Shown here piece by piece: positions 37,148 to 46,575 of a stretch of DNA of 64,000 nucleotides (the stretch's first letter is position 1; every line of letters starts with the position of its first letter). The notes beneath the pieces were generated by a model, which was given only the letters and a program-made list of their open reading frames with translations, made no database searches and was not told where the DNA came from. The DNA is from a bacterium. GTDB taxonomy: Bacteria > Verrucomicrobiota > Verrucomicrobiia > Limisphaerales > RI-55. The position numbers were made by a program, and so were the translations under genes. The stretch is from the NCBI GenBank assembly GCA_016124235.1, contig WGOC01000017.1, forward strand, positions 1 through 64,000, given 5' to 3'.

Positions 37148-37308
37148 GACATCTTGTGCCTTTTGTCTGCCGTTCTGACAAATTCAGAAACTTAAATCTG
37201 ACATTGATTTTCCCAATTATCTGGAATCCTACTTCGTCAACGACTCATTTGATTCCGTCCTTTTGCGGCGGCTTTGACAAGAGCCGCAACATTCGTTACC
37301 TCCTGCGT

Positions 37309-40300
37309 ATGTCCTTTGTTTCTACCGCTCGCCGATTTTTTGCGTTTCTTCTACTGGTCATGTTTGTGACTACTCTCTCTGCGATTCGTTTATGCGCGGA
37401 AGATCCTTTGCCCCAGGTGCAACGGCTCCAATCCAGCCCGGTCTTGCGCGGACTCGTTCCCAACCCGATCGAAGGCACGCCGAAAACCGATGCCGAGAAA
37501 ACGCTCGCCCAGATGTATGTGCGTCCCGGCTTCAAGGTCGAACTCATCGCCGCCGAACCGGACATCCAACAACCGGTTGCATTCGCGTGGGACGAACGCG
37601 GCCGGATTTGGGTCGTCGAAGCCTACAGCTATCCGACCAAACGTCCCGAAGGTCAGGGGCTCGACAAAGTGATCATACTTTCGGACGAGGACGGCGACGG
37701 GAAGTTCGAGACGCGCAAGGTCTTCGCGGAAGGACTCAACCTGGCGAGCGCCATCGAGGTCGGCTACGGCGGTGTGTGGATCGGCGCCGCGCCGCAACTC
37801 CTTTTCATTCCCGATCGCAATCACGACGACAAACCGGACGGCCCGCCGGAAGTGATGCTCGACGGCTTCGGTTATCAGGACACGCACGAGGTGCTGAACA
37901 GTTTTCTGTGGGGACCGGATGGCTGGCTCTACGGAATCCAGGGCGTTTTTAACACCGCGCGCATTGGCAAACCCGGCGTACCGGTGGACCAGCGTCCCGA
38001 AGTTCGCGCCGCCGTATGGCGTTTTCATCCGATCCGCCACGAGTTCGAAGTATTCGCCAATGGCGGCAGCAATCCTTGGGGGCTTGATTACGACGAACAC
38101 GGCGACTTTTTCATGACACACTGCCGCAGTTACTGGGGCAAGGGTTTCGCCACTCACGTGATCCAGGGCGGGCATTTCTGGAATCAAGTGAACGGCAATT
38201 ACGCGCCGTTCATCATCGCGAATCCGCCGGCTGACTTTCCGGAGTTTCGCAATTACCTGCTGGCGTCGGCGCGTTATGGACACGGCGCCGGCGGTGCGGG
38301 CCCACGCGGAAGCGACGCGATCTACGGCGGCCATTCGCACGTCGGCACCATGATTTATCTCGGCGACAACTGGCCGGACGAATATCGCGGTCATCTGTTC
38401 ACGCACAACCTCGGCGGGCACCAGATTAATCAAGAAATCAACCAGCCAGACGGTTCGGGCTACAACACGGTGAGCGCCGGCAGCGACATGTTGTTCTGCA
38501 CCGATCCGCGATACGTCGCGGTCGATCTCCAATACGGCCCCGACGGGGCGGTTTACATGACGGATTGGGTGGACCGTCAGCACTGTCACAATCCGATGAC
38601 CGAACTCTGGGACCGCACGAACGGCCGGATCTATCGCATGGAATGGCAGGCGACCTACAAGCCGGTAAAAGTAGATCTGAGCAAAATGAGCAATGAGGAA
38701 TTGGTCGAGCAGTTGCAAAAGAAGAATCGGTGGTACGCGCGGACAGCGCTGAGACTTCTCCGTGAACGGCAGGCTGCCGGAATGATAACCAAACCAATCA
38801 ATCTCGACCTGCGTTTCATAGCAAGATACGGCAGTCCGGAAATAAGAGTTCCGACCGTGGAGTTTCAATACGCTCGCACGCTTTTGGGCAGCGAAAGCCC
38901 CACCAATTATATGGGCTCCCCAACCAGCTCCGTAAACGAGCATCGCAAATGGGCGATCGACCAGATCGCAAATGAGCAAAACATCTCCGACGGTGATGCT
39001 CAAAAACTTGTCGATGCGGCAAAAATCGAAACTTCCGCTCCCGTCCGCCTTGCGCTCGCCTCCGCGATTCAGCGGATCCCCGACGAGTATTCCTGGCAAA
39101 TCGCCGAGGCACTTTGTCAGCACGCCGAAGACGCGAATGACCGCAACCTGCCTTACCTGATTTGGGATGGTCTGGCGCCGCTCATGTTCCGGGGAGCGCA
39201 CGCGTCCCGCGTGTCCTCCGAGGCGTCCCGCCGAGGACCACCCGCGCGCAACCAATCGGCGACCACCTTGAACGCCGGCGCGACGCCGGCTGATGCACGC
39301 GAGACGCGTGCGCTCCCCAATATCGATCGCGCGTTTGCGCTGGCGCAGAACACGAAAATCCCCCAGATCGCCGACTGGATTTACTGGTACGCCGCAACGC
39401 TCGAAGGCGATCCGTTGAACCGCGTCGTCGCCTCGCTTAAAAATCTCGACGGAGTCGCATTGCACAAACGCCTCGCCGGTCTCTGGCTGGCGATGGAACC
39501 GCGCGCCAATCTGCCCATGCCATCTGCGTGGAAAGACGTCGCCGCAAAACTTTACTCCGACGCAAATCCGAAAGTCCAAAATCTGGCGGAGCAACTTGCC
39601 GCCGTGTTCGGGGACAATTCCGCGTTCCCTCGGCTGCGCGCCACCCTGGCCGATTCAAGTGCGGACAGCGCGGCCCGCAAACATGCCTTCGCGGTATTGA
39701 GTCGCGCCAAGGATCGCGATTCGCTCGACACATTTGTGGCCCTGCTCGACGACTCGAACTTCCGGCTGCCCGCGATTCAATTGCTGAGCCGCTTCGATTC
39801 ACCGTCGATCCCCTCCGCGTTGATCAAGCAGTTCAATTCATATTCGCCCACCGAGAAATCCGCCGCGTTGGCGACGTTGACCGGCCGCGCCAGTTACGCG
39901 GTCGCGTTGCTCGACGCGGTGAACGACAAAACGATTCCGCGCGATGCCCTGACGGCGTATGACGTCCGCCAACTGACAAGCCTTGGCAATGCCCAAGTGG
40001 ACAAGGACGTCACTTCGATCTGGGGCAAAATCAAGCAAACGCCCGCCGACAAGCTGGCGCGGATCAATCACTTGGAAAAAGTCTTCAACGAAGCGCCGCT
40101 CTGGGCGTACAGCGCGAACGCCGGCAAAAAGCATTTCGAACAACTGTGCGCGACCTGTCATCGCATCGGCGATCTTGGCAATCGCATCGGTCCCGAACTG
40201 ACCGGAGCGGGTCAGCACGGCGTGCGCTACTTCCTCGAGAATGTGATCGATCCCGACGCGGTCGTCGGTGCCGATTTTCAAATGACGACCGTCGAGACGA

Positions 40301-40506
40301 AGTCCGACGAAGTGATCTCGGGTCTCGTCGTGAACGAAACACCGAGCGCGGTCACGCTGCGGACTACCGTCGGCGAAAGTGTGGTGCCCAAAGCGGACAT
40401 CAAGGAACGCACGAAGAGCGAAAAATCATTGATGCCCGAAGGCCTGCTGGAAGCGTTGGGCGACCGCGAACAGATCGAGCTGCTAAAGTTTTTGACGGGA
40501 AGCTGA
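37309..40506 (+). CDS. PVC-type haem-binding membrane-bound dehydrogenase with HEAT-like repeats
   Basis: The 1065-aa secreted protein has a signal segment (about 1-31), a six-bladed propeller-like dehydrogenase domain (about 55-450: YVRPGFKVELIAAEPDIQQP, FAWDERGRIWVVEAYSYP, NPWGLDYDEHGDFFMTHCRS, DGAVYMTDWVDRQH), a HEAT/ARM-like helical region, and a C-terminal cytochrome c motif CATCH at 947-951 followed by the PVC haem-binding tail (GPELTGAGQHGVRYFLENVI). This architecture is typical of Planctomycetes and Verrucomicrobia and probably oxidises a sugar or alcohol. Residues 628-670 derive from an inserted 128-bp repeat. Confidence 0.9.
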   Translation: MSFVSTARRFFAFLLLVMFVTTLSAIRLCAEDPLPQVQRLQSSPVLRGLVPNPIEGTPKTDAEKTLAQMYVRPGFKVELIAAEPDIQQPVAFAWDERGRIWVVEAYSYPTKRPEGQGLDKVIILSDEDGDGKFETRKVFAEGLNLASAIEVGYGGVWIGAAPQLLFIPDRNHDDKPDGPPEVMLDGFGYQDTHEVLNSFLWGPDGWLYGIQGVFNTARIGKPGVPVDQRPEVRAAVWRFHPIRHEFEVFANGGSNPWGLDYDEHGDFFMTHCRSYWGKGFATHVIQGGHFWNQVNGNYAPFIIANPPADFPEFRNYLLASARYGHGAGGAGPRGSDAIYGGHSHVGTMIYLGDNWPDEYRGHLFTHNLGGHQINQEINQPDGSGYNTVSAGSDMLFCTDPRYVAVDLQYGPDGAVYMTDWVDRQHCHNPMTELWDRTNGRIYRMEWQATYKPVKVDLSKMSNEELVEQLQKKNRWYARTALRLLRERQAAGMITKPINLDLRFIARYGSPEIRVPTVEFQYARTLLGSESPTNYMGSPTSSVNEHRKWAIDQIANEQNISDGDAQKLVDAAKIETSAPVRLALASAIQRIPDEYSWQIAEALCQHAEDANDRNLPYLIWDGLAPLMFRGAHASRVSSEASRRGPPARNQSATTLNAGATPADARETRALPNIDRAFALAQNTKIPQIADWIYWYAATLEGDPLNRVVASLKNLDGVALHKRLAGLWLAMEPRANLPMPSAWKDVAAKLYSDANPKVQNLAEQLAAVFGDNSAFPRLRATLADSSADSAARKHAFAVLSRAKDRDSLDTFVALLDDSNFRLPAIQLLSRFDSPSIPSALIKQFNSYSPTEKSAALATLTGRASYAVALLDAVNDKTIPRDALTAYDVRQLTSLGNAQVDKDVTSIWGKIKQTPADKLARINHLEKVFNEAPLWAYSANAGKKHFEQLCATCHRIGDLGNRIGPELTGAGQHGVRYFLENVIDPDAVVGADFQMTTVETKSDEVISGLVVNETPSAVTLRTTVGESVVPKADIKERTKSEKSLMPEGLLEALGDREQIELLKFLTGS
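39191..39318. repeat. REPIN-like 128-bp element inside the dehydrogenase gene
   Basis: The two 23-base ends (39191-39213 and 39296-39318) are inverted copies with one mismatch, and each is itself a hairpin with arms CACGCG/CGCGTG and a 3-base loop. Two further hairpins lie inside (about 39217-39238; 39274-39290 with arms GCCGGCG/CGCCGGC). The reading frame stays open across it and encodes residues 628-670, of low-complexity Arg/Ala/Ser type, in the helical-repeat region. Confidence 0.8.
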
Positions 40507-40557
40507 CCCGACATAAATCGATCTTCATCGAAACCAAAAATCTATTCTGCGTGAGTA

Positions 40558-40620
40558 TTGGGCGGACCGGCAGGTCCGCCCTACCATTTTTCGGTAGGGC
40601 AGAGCTGCCGCTCTGCCCAA
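40558..40620. repeat. Inward-facing pair of GTAG-headed REP-like hairpins
   Basis: The left hairpin (40560-40568 with 40573-40581) ends in CTACC and the right one (40597-40604 with 40611-40618) begins with GGTAG, so both GTAG heads face the central spacer. The pair is bounded by TT and AA. It lies in the gap between the dehydrogenase and the PPK2-type gene and could act as a bidirectional terminator. Confidence 0.7.
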
Positions 40621-40700
40621 ACTTTCGGCGGCCGATCTGACGCGCGGCTGGTCTTTGATGTTTTCTTGTTGCTGCGTGTTTCACCCGGCAAGGTCGGCGC

Positions 40701-42197
40701 ATGTTTGAAACCGCCGAGCTGGGTCGTTCTCTCCAAAAAGACGAATACGAATCCGCCCTGCCCGATTTGCGTGCGCGCCTCGTCCAGGCGCAAATCGACC
40801 TGAAGAAAACCCCGTCACGCGTGTTGGTGATCATTTCCGGTGTGGACGGCGCGGGCAAGGCAATGACGGTGAACCGTCTGAACGAGTGGCTGGACCCGCG
40901 CGGTGTCAACACTCACGCGTTTGACACACCGTCCGACGAGGAACGCGAACGACCCTTTTTCTGGCGCTTCTGGCGGACGATGCCGGTGCGCGGTCGCATC
41001 GGAATTTTTTACGGTTCGTGGTACACGGAACCGCTCATTCAAACCGTTTACAAAAAGCAAAAGCAGGCCGATCTCGACGCGGCGATGCGCCGGATTGCCT
41101 CGCAGGAACAAATGCTGGCGGAAGATGGCGCCATCGTGCTCAAGCTCTGGCTGCACTTGTCCAAGGAAGCGCAATACAAACACCTGAAGGGCCTGGAATC
41201 CGATCCGCACCGCCACTGGCGTGTGCTGCCGACAGATTGGAAACATCACCGGCTTTACGAAAAATTCATCCGTGTCGCCGGTCGGATGATCCGTCTGACC
41301 GACCGACCGCATGCGCCCTGGAATTTGATCGAGGCTACCGATGACCGTTATCGTGATCTTACCAGTGGCAGGTTGTTGCTTGCCGCCATGGAACAAGCAC
41401 TTGAGGTCACCAAAAAAACATCCGCAATTGGTCGGCGCGACGCGGCAAACCCGCGACTCAAGATCACGCCCGTCGGCCGAAATCGGACGATTCTCGACCG
41501 TGTGAACCTGAAGAAATCGCTCAGCAAGGATGCTTATCGAAAACAGTTGGTGCGGCGCCAAGCGGAATGGAATCGACTCGTCTGGAAAGCGGCGGACAAA
41601 GGTGTTTCCAACGTGATCGTCTTCGAAGGCTGGGACGCGGCCGGCAAGGGCAGCTGCATCCGGCGCGTCACCGAAGCGATTGATCCACGCTTGTTTCAAA
41701 TCATTCCCGTGGCGGCTCCCACCGAGGAGGAACGCGCGCACCATTATCTTTGGCGTTTTTGGAAATGGCTGCCGCGGGATGGCCGCGTAACGATCTTTGA
41801 CCGTTCGTGGTTCGGGCGCGTTTTAGTTGAGCGTGTGGAGAAGTTCGCCACCGCGGCCGAATGGTCGCGCGCTTACGCCGAGATCAATGACTTCGAGGAA
41901 CAGCTTTGCCGGCACGGGATCGTCGTTCACAAGTACTGGATTCACCTCAGCAAGGAAGAACAATTGGCGCGTTTCCAAAAGCGGGAAAAGGTCAAATACA
42001 AGCGCTACAAAATCACGGACGAAGACTGGCGCAACCGGGCCAAATGGAATGCCTACAAGGCCGCCGTAAACGACATGGTCGCCCACACGAGCACGGGCAA
42101 TGCGCCCTGGACGTTGGTGCCAGGAAACGACAAACGCTATGCTCGCATCTTCATTCTCAAGGACTTGTGCAAGCGCCTCGAAAAGGTGCTGAAATAG
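40701..42197 (+). CDS. pap: Polyphosphate:AMP phosphotransferase (tandem PPK2 domains)
   Basis: The enzyme transfers phosphate from polyphosphate to AMP to give ADP. The 498-aa product holds two PPK2 domains, as expected for class II PPK2 (PAP): an N-terminal copy with Walker A SGVDGAGK (46-53) and a C-terminal copy with EGWDAAGKGS, RRVTEAIDPRLFQIIPVAAP, YLWRFWKWLPRDGRVTIFDR and SWFGRVLVERVEKFA. In known PAPs only the C-terminal copy keeps the full active site, and the stronger conservation there agrees. ATG 40701 opens the conserved N-terminal MFETAELG. Confidence 0.93.
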   Translation: MFETAELGRSLQKDEYESALPDLRARLVQAQIDLKKTPSRVLVIISGVDGAGKAMTVNRLNEWLDPRGVNTHAFDTPSDEERERPFFWRFWRTMPVRGRIGIFYGSWYTEPLIQTVYKKQKQADLDAAMRRIASQEQMLAEDGAIVLKLWLHLSKEAQYKHLKGLESDPHRHWRVLPTDWKHHRLYEKFIRVAGRMIRLTDRPHAPWNLIEATDDRYRDLTSGRLLLAAMEQALEVTKKTSAIGRRDAANPRLKITPVGRNRTILDRVNLKKSLSKDAYRKQLVRRQAEWNRLVWKAADKGVSNVIVFEGWDAAGKGSCIRRVTEAIDPRLFQIIPVAAPTEEERAHHYLWRFWKWLPRDGRVTIFDRSWFGRVLVERVEKFATAAEWSRAYAEINDFEEQLCRHGIVVHKYWIHLSKEEQLARFQKREKVKYKRYKITDEDWRNRAKWNAYKAAVNDMVAHTSTGNAPWTLVPGNDKRYARIFILKDLCKRLEKVLK

Positions 42198-42367
42198 GCC
42201 TTGGTCGATCGTCTAGTCGCGAAACGGCGACGACCGATCGATTCCGCCGAAAACGGCGCAGACTGGACTCCGTCGTAACCTCGCGACCGTTTCGCCAGTC
42301 TTTTCATGGGTTCACCGTGTCAACCTGCCAAAACCGCTGTTTTTTGGCGAAGCCACCTGAATCGAAC

Positions 42368-43639
42368 ATGAAACTTGATGGCACCTTTTCACGCGTTGTG
42401 ATTCTCGGAAGCGTCGTTTTCGCGTCTGTTTCACTCGCCTCAGCCCAGGACTGGCCACAGTGGCGCGGTCAGCACCGGGACGGCCACGCTGCCGAATTCA
42501 AAGTCCCGGCGACCTGGCCCGCGGATATCCAATCGAAATGGAAGATCAAGATCGGTGAAGGAGCGGCGTCGCCGGCTGTGGTGGGCAACCGCGTCTACAC
42601 TTTTTCCCGCGAAGGCACCTACGAGGTCACTCGATGCTTGGACGCATCAACCGGCAAGGAAGTGTGGCAGGACAAATATGAATCGCTGCCCGCCACCGGT
42701 CCGGCCGGCCGGCATCCGGGACCGCGCAGCTCGCCGACCGTCGCCGACGGCAAAGTCATTACCTACGGCGTTCGGGGTACGCTTTCCTGTCTGGACGCCA
42801 CTTCCGGAAAAGTCATTTGGCGCAAGGACAGCCATCCGGACGCTTGGCCACGATTTTTCACTTCGAGTTCGCCGATGGTCGTCAATGGTCTGTGCATTGC
42901 CCAACTCGGGAGCGAGTCCGCCGGTTCCGTCACGGCGTTCGATCTCGCAACCGGCGATGAAAAATGGAAATGGTCCGAGGACGGCACCGCCTACGCATCC
43001 GCGACCACCGCAACGGTCGACGGGACAACACTGATTATCACTCAAACCGCCGGCAAGGTGGTCGCGCTGGAACCCGCCAGCGGCAAAAGCGTTTGGGAGA
43101 TTCCATTTGTCGCTCAGGGTCGCGGCTACAACACCGCCACACCCAATGTCGACGGCGACGTTATCATTTATTCCGGCTCCGGCCGCGGGACGACGGCAGT
43201 CAAACTGGAAAAGGATGGCGCAGGATTCAAGGCGAGCGAACTTTGGTCGAACAAGGACGGTTCGGTTCAGTTTAACAATCCCATCCTCGCGAACAGTCTG
43301 ATTTTGGGACTCAACCCGGGCGGCGAACTTTTTTGCCTCGACGAAAAGTCCGGGAAGACGGCATGGACGAAGTCGCTTTCTGGCGATGCCGGCAACCAGG
43401 GCGGCGGTCGCCGCGGCCGCGGCGGCGGTGGTTTTGGATCCATTGTTGAAGCGGGCCCGATCTACTTTGCCCTGACGCCGACATCCGATTTGATCGCGTT
43501 CAATGCCAAGGAATCCGGCTACGAGGAACTCGGCCGCTGGCACGTAGCCGACTCACCGACCTACGCGTATCCCGTCGTTTCCGGAGATCAAGTCTTTATC
43601 AAGGATGAGGATTCCCTTGCGCTCTTCAGTTTCAACTGA
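42368..43639 (+). CDS. Secreted PQQ-like beta-propeller protein
   Basis: The 423-aa product has a signal peptide ending about residue 26 (SLASAQDWPQWRGQ, the usual start of verrucomicrobial and planctomycete PQQ-like proteins) and about seven propeller blades with the motif LDATSGKVIW, FDLATGDEKWKW, LEPASGKSVWEI and LDEKSGKTAWTK. Blades of this BamB-like type bind partners or, in some proteins, PQQ. No catalytic calcium or PQQ ligands could be assigned. A Gly/Arg-rich loop (about residues 345-358) interrupts one blade. It precedes a sugar dehydrogenase gene by 45 bases. Confidence 0.87.
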   Translation: MKLDGTFSRVVILGSVVFASVSLASAQDWPQWRGQHRDGHAAEFKVPATWPADIQSKWKIKIGEGAASPAVVGNRVYTFSREGTYEVTRCLDASTGKEVWQDKYESLPATGPAGRHPGPRSSPTVADGKVITYGVRGTLSCLDATSGKVIWRKDSHPDAWPRFFTSSSPMVVNGLCIAQLGSESAGSVTAFDLATGDEKWKWSEDGTAYASATTATVDGTTLIITQTAGKVVALEPASGKSVWEIPFVAQGRGYNTATPNVDGDVIIYSGSGRGTTAVKLEKDGAGFKASELWSNKDGSVQFNNPILANSLILGLNPGGELFCLDEKSGKTAWTKSLSGDAGNQGGGRRGRGGGGFGSIVEAGPIYFALTPTSDLIAFNAKESGYEELGRWHVADSPTYAYPVVSGDQVFIKDEDSLALFSFN

Positions 43640-43684
43640 AATTTTCCCCGTATCCCAAATCATTCAGCTCGAAGCATTCATTCA

Positions 43685-46537
43685 ATGAAGTATCGATACA
43701 TCTGTCAGCTCGCTCTGGCGGGCCTCGTTATGTCCGCGGTTCATTCCCGCGCCGAAGCGTACGATCCCAACACCAAACCGGACGACAACCGGTTTACGAT
43801 CGACCGACTCACCCAGCCCAACACCCTCAATGAACCGATGGAGTTTCAGGTGTTGAAGGACGGTCGGGCGTTCATAATCGAACGCCGGGGCGGGATCGTC
43901 ATGTTTGATCCGGCCACACAAAGCGTGAAACCCGTCGGCATGCTCACCGTGAATAATTCTGCGAAGGTAGGCAACGGCGAGCAGGGCCTCGTCGGCATGA
44001 CGCTCGACCCCAACTTTGTCACGAACGGCTGGATGTATCTTTATTATTTCCATCCGACGGAGGAGAAAGGCGTTTTCTCCCGTTGGGAAATTCGCGACAA
44101 CGTGCTGGTCGCCAACTCGGAAAAAGTGATGTTCGAATGGCCCGCTCAACGCGAAACCTGCTGCCACACCGGCGGCGGCATGGCGTGGGATGCCGATGGC
44201 AATCTCTTCATCACGATCGGCAACAACCGCGGCAATCATCTCTCCGCACACACGGACGAACGACCAGGTCGCTCGCCGTGGGACGATCAAGGTGGCACCG
44301 CGAATTCCAATTCGCTCGAGGGCAAAATCCTGCGCATCCACCCGGAACCCGACGGCACTTACACGATTCCAAAAGGAAACCTCTTCCCGCCCGGCACGCC
44401 GAAAACCCGGCCGGAGATTTACACGATGGGCCATCGCAACGCCTGGCGCGTTTCGATCGACAGCAAGACCGGCTACATTTATTGGGGTGAAGTGGGACCC
44501 GATGCGCGTGAGGATTCGGACATCGGCCCCATGGGCTACGACGAACTGAACCAGGCACGGCATCCGGGTTTCTTCGGATGGCCTTACTTCGTCGGCGAAT
44601 CGGCGTTTCCGATGTTTGACTACGCGGCCAACAAACCCGGCGCCTACAAGGATCCACAACACACGATCAACAATTCGCCAAACAACACGGGCATCCATGA
44701 ACTGCCGCCGTTGCAGCCATCCTTCATTTACTACCCGTATGGCGTTTCGGACAAATTCCCGGTCCTGGGCTCGGGCGGACGTTCCGCGACCGGCGGCCCG
44801 ATTTATCACCGGTCCGATTTCGAAAATCCCAAACGTCCCTGGCCAGCCTACTACGAAGGCAAATGGTTGGCCGCGGATCTTTCCCGCCGACTGATCGTCG
44901 CGATTTCGATGGACGAAAACAGCAACTACAAATCGATGGAGCGGTTTCTGCCCGACTATAAACCGGTCGAACCAATTGATTTGAAATTTGGTCCCGAGGG
45001 CGATCTTTACGTGCTCGAATACGGCGGACGCTGGTTTCAACCGAGCCCCGACGCCAAGCTGGTGCGCATCGAGTTCGAAGGCGGCAACCGCAAACCGATC
45101 GCCGTCGCCTCAGCCGACAAGATCGGTGGCATTCCGCCGTTCCCCGTCAAACTTTCGTCACAAGGTACGGAAGATTTTGATCACGACAAGTTGACCTACG
45201 AATGGGATGTGCGGGACGTCGGCGGCAACACCCGCACGTTCAAAGAACCGAACCCCACAGTCACCCTGGATGGACTTGGCACCTACGTCGCCAGCCTCAC
45301 CGTGACCGATCCGAGTGGCGCCAGCGATTCGAAGAGCGTGAGCGTTGTCTCCGGCAACGAACCCCCGGTCGTTTCAGTCAATGTTTCCGGCAATGAAACG
45401 TTTTACTTTCCCGACAAGCCATTTGGTTACGAAGTCAACGTGACCGACCGCGAAGATGGCAGCACCAAGGATGGGCGCATCGCCGCGGACAAAGTTTCGT
45501 TGAGCATCGATTACGCTTCGGCTGATTTTGATTTGAAATCATTGTCCGAGCTGACCCCGGGCGACGACGCAGCCGCCAAATTCCCGGTCGCGCAGGCGTT
45601 GATCGCCAAGGGCAATTGCAAGTCGTGTCATTTGCCGAACGCAAAACTCGTGGGGCCGGCGTTTGCCCAGGTCGCCGAGAAGTATCGCAACGACCCGGAC
45701 GCTCCGGCGCGTCTGGCGAAAAAGATCGTCACCGGCGGCGCCGGCGTGTGGGGTCAGGTCGCAATGCCGCCCAACGCTGCGGTCACGGAAAGTGACGCGG
45801 CAGCGATCTTGAAATACGTGTTGAGTCTCGGCCATAACAACACTCAGAAACTGCCGCTGGCCGGCGAATTCAAGCCTGTGCCACCTGAGGGTGATGATGG
45901 AAATGGTTCGTTCGTCATCCGCGCGATGTACACCGACAAGGGCGAGGAAATCGCGCCGCCGCTTTCTGCCCAAAGCATCCGCCTGCTGCGCAGCCCCAGT
46001 CTGTCCGTCGCATCGGCGAACAAAAATCACGAAGTGTCTCGCGGCGGTTTTGGTGCCTCGGTGAAATCGGGATCATACCTGGCTTACAGCGACATTGACC
46101 TCACCGGCATCAAACAACTCGATGTCGCGGCCAACGCCATCAGCTTCGCGAAGCACAAGGGCGGAGACATTGAAGTCCGCCTGGGCTCACCCGACGGGAA
46201 ATTGATTGGCTCGGCCAAGATCGCGGTGACGCAGCCAAACTTCGGTGGTGGCGGCGGTGGCGCAGCCAATCGCCGTCCCGCGGCGCAGGATGCCGACGCC
46301 GTGCGGCCGGGCGGTCGTAACAACGCCGCGCGTCCGGCTCGCAACAATGCCAACCGCCCGGCGGCCCGCGGCAATCGCCGGGCCGGTGGACGCGGTCGTG
46401 GATTTGGCCCGCCTCCGACCCCGATTTCGATCGAGCCCACGTCGGGCCACCAGGATCTTTACCTTGTGTTCCACAACAAGGACGCCGCTGAGGATGACAC
46501 CTTGATGACGGTCAGCAGCATCAAGGTCGCTGAATAA
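43685..46537 (+). CDS. Sugar dehydrogenase-PKD-cytochrome c-CBM6-like fusion
   Basis: The 950-aa secreted protein has a signal peptide (about 1-22), a glucose/sorbosone dehydrogenase-type propeller (about 35-460: GRAFIIERRGGIVMFDP, GEQGLVGMTLDPNFVTNGWM, ETCCHTGGGMAWDADGNLFI, MGHRNAWRVSIDSKTGYIYW), a PKD domain (about 470-560), a cytochrome c motif CKSCH (645-649) with a Met-ligand-like VAMPP, and a CBM6-like domain whose C-terminal SGHQDLYLVFHNKDA is intact. A Gly/Arg/Asn/Pro-rich insert of about 58 residues (852-909) splits the CBM. It probably oxidises a bound polysaccharide end and passes electrons through the haem. Confidence 0.88.
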   Translation: MKYRYICQLALAGLVMSAVHSRAEAYDPNTKPDDNRFTIDRLTQPNTLNEPMEFQVLKDGRAFIIERRGGIVMFDPATQSVKPVGMLTVNNSAKVGNGEQGLVGMTLDPNFVTNGWMYLYYFHPTEEKGVFSRWEIRDNVLVANSEKVMFEWPAQRETCCHTGGGMAWDADGNLFITIGNNRGNHLSAHTDERPGRSPWDDQGGTANSNSLEGKILRIHPEPDGTYTIPKGNLFPPGTPKTRPEIYTMGHRNAWRVSIDSKTGYIYWGEVGPDAREDSDIGPMGYDELNQARHPGFFGWPYFVGESAFPMFDYAANKPGAYKDPQHTINNSPNNTGIHELPPLQPSFIYYPYGVSDKFPVLGSGGRSATGGPIYHRSDFENPKRPWPAYYEGKWLAADLSRRLIVAISMDENSNYKSMERFLPDYKPVEPIDLKFGPEGDLYVLEYGGRWFQPSPDAKLVRIEFEGGNRKPIAVASADKIGGIPPFPVKLSSQGTEDFDHDKLTYEWDVRDVGGNTRTFKEPNPTVTLDGLGTYVASLTVTDPSGASDSKSVSVVSGNEPPVVSVNVSGNETFYFPDKPFGYEVNVTDREDGSTKDGRIAADKVSLSIDYASADFDLKSLSELTPGDDAAAKFPVAQALIAKGNCKSCHLPNAKLVGPAFAQVAEKYRNDPDAPARLAKKIVTGGAGVWGQVAMPPNAAVTESDAAAILKYVLSLGHNNTQKLPLAGEFKPVPPEGDDGNGSFVIRAMYTDKGEEIAPPLSAQSIRLLRSPSLSVASANKNHEVSRGGFGASVKSGSYLAYSDIDLTGIKQLDVAANAISFAKHKGGDIEVRLGSPDGKLIGSAKIAVTQPNFGGGGGGAANRRPAAQDADAVRPGGRNNAARPARNNANRPAARGNRRAGGRGRGFGPPPTPISIEPTSGHQDLYLVFHNKDAAEDDTLMTVSSIKVAE

Positions 46538-46575
46538 CGGCGGCCGCGACACTCGCGTCCCCATTGATTGTCCCA

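Noticed and set aside
37390-39594. Long minus-strand open frame opposite the haem-binding dehydrogenase gene
   Set aside because: It is antisense to a gene with clear domains and a CATCH motif; composition is typical of GC-rich antisense frames and no family motif is visible.
42198-42367. Terminator after the polyphosphate:AMP phosphotransferase gene
   Set aside because: A 7-bp stem (42260-42266 with 42295-42301) before TTTC has a 28-base loop, and a nearer hairpin lacks a T run; either could work, but neither is clear.
43682-45040. Minus-strand open frame of about 450 codons opposite the sugar dehydrogenase gene
   Set aside because: It lies fully within the well-supported propeller domain of the plus-strand gene and has no recognisable motif.
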